Positions 60,901-64,000 of a DNA stretch of 64,000 nucleotides are shown here, one piece after another. The notes under the pieces were generated by a model that was given only the letters and a program-made list of their open reading frames with translations, searched no databases and was not told where the DNA came from. The translations under genes and the position numbers were made by a program. Within the stretch, counting starts at the first letter, position 1. Each line of letters starts with the position of its first letter. Origin of the DNA: Leptasterias polaris (taxonomy: Eukaryota; Echinodermata; Asteroidea; Forcipulatida; Asteriidae); the NCBI GenBank assembly GCA_037783415.1, contig JAZGTN010000069.1, positions 372,001 to 436,000 of the forward strand. Direction: 5' to 3'.

Positions 60901-63755
60901 GCAACTTTTCAATGCTCTGTGTACGTTCCTTGACCCGATTTGTACCGAATTTCTTGGTAATTAAATAAGATTTATGTCAATACATAGGAATACCACTTTT
61001 ATATTGACGGTGCAATTAGTTTAAACAATATTTGTGACAAACAATTCCAAAAAACGATCCCCCCCCCCCAAAAAAAAACCTGAGCCCCTGAAGGGACAGG
61101 TGAAAGTTATAAATTAAAAATTATAAGGGGGTTTGCGATCGGAGGCACTCTGCCCCGCCAGCTACACGATTGCCCCTGTGTTATACCGTGGAGGTAGGAA
61201 TGGTTATACGCGTAGCTAGTCCCCATGCTGTGCACTGTAAAATACGCCTCCGTCGCTCGAACTCTCTGAAATAAAATCTTACGTTTGATTTTTTGTAATT
61301 ATTTATAAGTTGTACCCATAATTTGAATACGTATTTTCTGTTGTCAAATACTCATGAACACAATCATTCATCACTCAGTGTTTGGTTGATCATGCATGAT
61401 CAAAGCATGAAGGTAGACACCTCCGTCCATGATCAAAGCAACGTAAGACTCCATCCAGTGCAGGATTTAATGTTTAATATTCATCTACAGTTTGAATATT
61501 CATAGATATAACGAAATTGGCCAATCAGATTCGTCCGTACGAAATCGGCTGAAGAGCCCATAGGCCGTGCACAAACCGCCTGCGGGTTTCACAAGTCGGT
61601 AAATGTGACCAGTCTTGAGAGCAGTAATCTCGCGCAGAGTAGCCCTCTCGCGGGATATTGCGAGAGAGCCGTTCCGCTATCACCGCGACAGACATTTAAC
61701 GACTTGTCCACAAGTCTAGGGATTCGGTGGAGCGTTCGTTTTGCTTACAATTTCGGATGTTATATTTGTGTATTATGTGTACGGACTGTACCAAACAATT
61801 TCTTGGCCTAATAACCAGGGCATCTTAAGTGCGTCCGACAGTTTTTCAGGCTGTCCAAAAATAAAATAGGGCGACCAAAAGGCGCCCAGGCATAATACCT
61901 TGATACCGAAGGCAAGTACTTCAAATAAACTGGAGGCAAACAGATTTAAATGGTTTACACAGTTTGATATTGATAGTAGAATTAATTTTCTATCGCCTAA
62001 TTATTAGGTTCTTACTGCTGTCATGAAGAGCTTTGATTGGACCTACTCTAAAATGATCCACAATGGAAATGAATTTGGACTGAGCGGTGAGAGGGCATTG
62101 ACTGCAGCATACCAGGCAGAAGGATTTTGTCTTTCTGAGTCTATTGTCATCAACAGAAGGGAGACAAGAGATGAGGCGTATGATGATATAGTTAACCAGT
62201 GTCTTCAACAGAATATTAAGGGTGGGTATAAGGCCTTCTCCTAGATCTGAGGTTTAGGTTTTACTTGTGAGTCCACTAATCTCACAGTTCTAGTAGGTAA
62301 ATAAAGAGAAGCTAAATTACCGTTAGTGTGATTATGCTTTTGCAGAGCCATGTTAGCCTGCTGAAGTCGTTTCCCAACCATAATACTCTCGTTCACAACC
62401 CTCACACCCATCCGCTATTGTCATGCCCAATCCCTATTGCATCCAACACACCTACCCTCATACCTGTCCTACCCTCAACCAAGTACACTGATGAATGGTT
62501 GAAGCTTCGGACATGTTGTAGTGTCACAATCATGTATAGGCATGATTGTAGAATGCAATGGCTTCATTCATGTTCGTCTGCCAGAAATCCTTGTCTGTTC
62601 TTGCTGCATGCTTATTAATTAACGATAGGAAAAATACTTCTTTCTACAAGTGAGTTTTGTTATTATTTAATTTTTAAAATCTGTTCTTTTTCTTTCCCTA
62701 CAGTTGTGATTTTATGGACTTCGTCATTCAATGTCATAAGGATTTTCAAAGCCATCAATCGCATCCGGGGTGCAGCCCATAACATTCAGTTGGTAACCAC
62801 AGATGGCATACTCTATGTTCCCTTCACCGACATGTCGGATGGGGAGAAAGCAGCTGCCCGGGGTCTCATCGCAGTGTCTCCGTTTGTCAAGAGTGAAGTT
62901 TACAAAACTTGGCTCGCCCGGTTCCACCCGGGTGTAGACTTTACCTTTTTGCCCTCTGGGCTGCTGATTGATAGCATTCATTCTTACTTGCAGGCTTTCT
63001 CTTTGGCTCAGTTCGAAAAGTGTGGGGATCTGTCAGCAACGTGTGATGCTCTGGCTTCCATTCAAGGTATTTACATGTATATATGAAACAGTGCTGCTTT
63101 ACATTTTGTTAATTAATTTTCACAAGAGGTATTGGACTTGAATGAGCACATTCGGGTGTCAGACTTGAATTTTTTGTTTGGTCTTGGCCTCCCAAGTCAT
63201 ACAACACTGTATGCTGCTTTTATTTCTTTGAGTAGTGATCTTGGCTTTAGACATGGACCCAATTTCACGGCCCTGCTTACCGCCGAATTCTGCGCTTACG
63301 ATCACCATTCCCTGCTTACTGTGCAAGCGCCGAATTTATGCGCTAGCTGTGTAAACGAAGAATGCCTAGTAAAGTGGACTACGCACACGCACAAGCAAAA
63401 ATTCCCTGCTAACCCATGAAATACGCTTGACTTAAGCCCGAAATTCCCTGCTCCCGTAAGCGCCGATTCTTTGCTTACGGTAAACAATGAATACGATGAA
63501 ATTGGGCCCTGGTCTCCTCGGATCTTACAGCGTAATCAGGTCTAGTCTTGATGCACATCAGCAAGTGCATTTTTTCACACGTTTGCTTTTTCCTGCACAG
63601 GGTCTGAATTTATTCAGTATTTGAAAAGGGTCAACTTTACAGGAGTGAGTGGTGTCACGGTAGCATTCAATGAAAATGGTGACCCAGCACATAGCTTCTA
63701 TGATGTTCTTCAGTATAAGAGCACTGTCGGTGCTGATGGATATTCCCTTCAAATG
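54913..63755 (+). CDS. Metabotropic-glutamate-receptor-like class C GPCR, N-terminal 509 residues (continues off right edge)
   Basis: Exons: 54913-55240, 55520-55651, 55846-56013, 56220-56386, 62008-62221, 62704-63066, 63601-63755; all GT-AG, phases agree, 1527 nt. Residues 1-31 form a signal peptide (hydrophobic LVLSLLVSVMMMILVSV). The rest matches the ligand-binding Venus-flytrap domain of mGluRs: EIYDTCSS (112-119), GFETSSLSG (213-221), TSTADGLSD (238-246), RTVPPD (255-260), DWTYSKM (275-281), TTDG (368-371), YLKRVNFTG, then FNENGDPAHSFYDVLQY. Amino-acid contacts known in mGluRs appear kept at S217/S218, T240, D260 and D370, but the position of the stacking Tyr is F288. The cysteine-rich and 7TM regions would follow. 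Intron 4 is 5.6 kb. The donor of exon 3 (G|GTATCA at 56013) was chosen for phase; a stronger-looking GTGAGG nearby is out of phase. Ligand unknown. Confidence 0.85.
57995..58052. repeat. Perfect 26-bp-arm hairpin with 6-nt loop
   Basis: 57995-58020 (starting ACTTACCCCCTCTGTCG) is the exact complement of 58027-58052, with loop AGTTAG. The left arm ends as a pyrimidine-rich CTCTTGCAG acceptor look-alike and the right arm ends GGTAAGT, a donor look-alike. Probably the core of a foldback element. Confidence 0.75.
60236..60665 (+). repeat. Degenerate minisatellite of GGGAACGAAAGCGTATTTC-like units
   Basis: About 18 units, each roughly 20-26 bp, with the core GGAACGAAAGC-TATTT and many substitutions. 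The open frame across it (60371-60652) simply reflects the repeat and is not a gene. Confidence 0.75.
60838..61127. repeat. Inner inverted repeat
   Basis: 60838-60872 and 61091-61127 are near-perfect complements (CTTATAATTTTTAATTT, then CACCTGTCCCTT). Between them lies a poly(C)/poly(A) run near 61060-61078. Confidence 0.6.
63255..63512. mobile_element. Small GGGCCCAATTTCA-ended element, receptor intron 6
   Basis: Left ACCCAATTTCACGG and, inverted, AGGGCCCAATTTCATCG. Both sides carry GCGCTTACG/CGTAAGCGC subterminal repeats. It resembles the ends of 1286-2327. Confidence 0.5.
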
Positions 63756-64000
63756 GTATGATTACAGTGATTGATACCGTTGGACTGTTGGGGCTAATGA
63801 TATTGATTCTCTTGGGTAAAAAAGTCTAAGTTATAATTCTAAAATATTTTATTCAGTATTGCCATTTTCAGCACATTTTAGTTAAAATGGCTGTGTTTTT
63901 GAAACGTGTTAAACCTATTTATACATCATCCAGGCATGCAACTTAATTCCTCTTTTTTTATAAAATTTTAGTGCTTTAGAAATCTGAAAACAATTTGGAA

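Larger units (their letters stand above)
59592..61708. mobile_element. 2.1-kb non-autonomous element with GACAAGTCGTTAA ends
   Basis: Left GACAAGTCGTTAATGTTTGT then CGCGGTG, and right the near-complement ending at 61708 (CACCGCGACAGACATTTAAC then GACTTGTC). CTCTCGCGAGA-type motifs lie just inside both ends. It contains the minisatellite at 60236-60665 and an inner inverted repeat (60838-60872 with 61091-61127). No transposase is seen, and the target duplication is unclear. Confidence 0.6.
56387..62007 (+). other. Class C receptor intron 4
   Basis: 5.6 kb without coding exons, filled with repeats. It holds a TGACGTTCG motif cluster with a perfect hairpin (57720-58400), a poly(C) run near 59216, and a 2.1-kb inverted-repeat element with a degenerate minisatellite (59592-61708). 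Confidence 0.6.

Noticed and set aside
1..64000. A new multi-gene defence or biosynthetic system
   Set aside because: The three genes are ordinary conserved animal genes, and the remaining coding traces belong to mobile elements. No co-functional gene cluster is evident.

Overview
The window is animal nuclear DNA, most likely from an echinoderm and plausibly a sea star. The reasons are AT-rich sequence, long GT-AG introns, orthologues of animal genes in a pre-duplication state, a DIRS-type retrotransposon, tRNA-derived SINEs, and many short TTAA-flanked inverted-repeat elements whose ends (AAAGGCACTGGACAC type) I associate from memory with asteroid genomes. The species cannot be fixed from the sequence alone.

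Three protein-coding genes can be read. (1) Positions 25-3051, minus strand: the first four coding exons (331 residues) of the mitochondrial A-kinase anchoring protein AKAP1, from its membrane anchor into the KH domain; the rest lies beyond the left edge. (2) Positions 6707-40377, plus strand: a complete 25-exon gene for the autophagy-initiating kinase ULK1/ULK2 (ATG1, unc-51), 968 residues, in which every exon phase agrees. A 31-nt microexon carries the predicted ATG8-binding (LIR) motif. (3) Positions 54913-63755, plus strand: the first seven coding exons (509 residues) of a class C G-protein-coupled receptor resembling metabotropic glutamate receptors. It covers a signal peptide and most of the Venus-flytrap ligand-binding domain; the cysteine-rich and seven-helix parts lie beyond the right edge.

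Between and inside the genes the sequence is mostly mobile-element debris. A decayed DIRS retrotransposon occupies 44449-49529, with inverted terminal repeats and an internal complementary region. ULK intron 3 (9350-18753) holds two tandem copies of a CRE-octamer-rich repeat; the second copy is broken by three later insertions whose empty sites survive in the first copy. Other introns hold TTAA elements, a 132-bp perfect inverted repeat nested in a larger element, an 889-bp element with a RecQ-like helicase fragment, SINEs, a degenerate minisatellite and several hairpins.

The genes are not an operon and no shared pathway is evident from the sequence. AKAP1 and ULK are divergently transcribed, with 3.7 kb between their start codons. 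I found no CRISPR array, no rRNA, no true tRNA gene, and no convincing novel multi-gene system. The most distinctive points are the LIR microexon, the repeat that spreads CRE octamers in the ULK intron, the helicase-bearing transposon, and the nested perfect inverted repeat.
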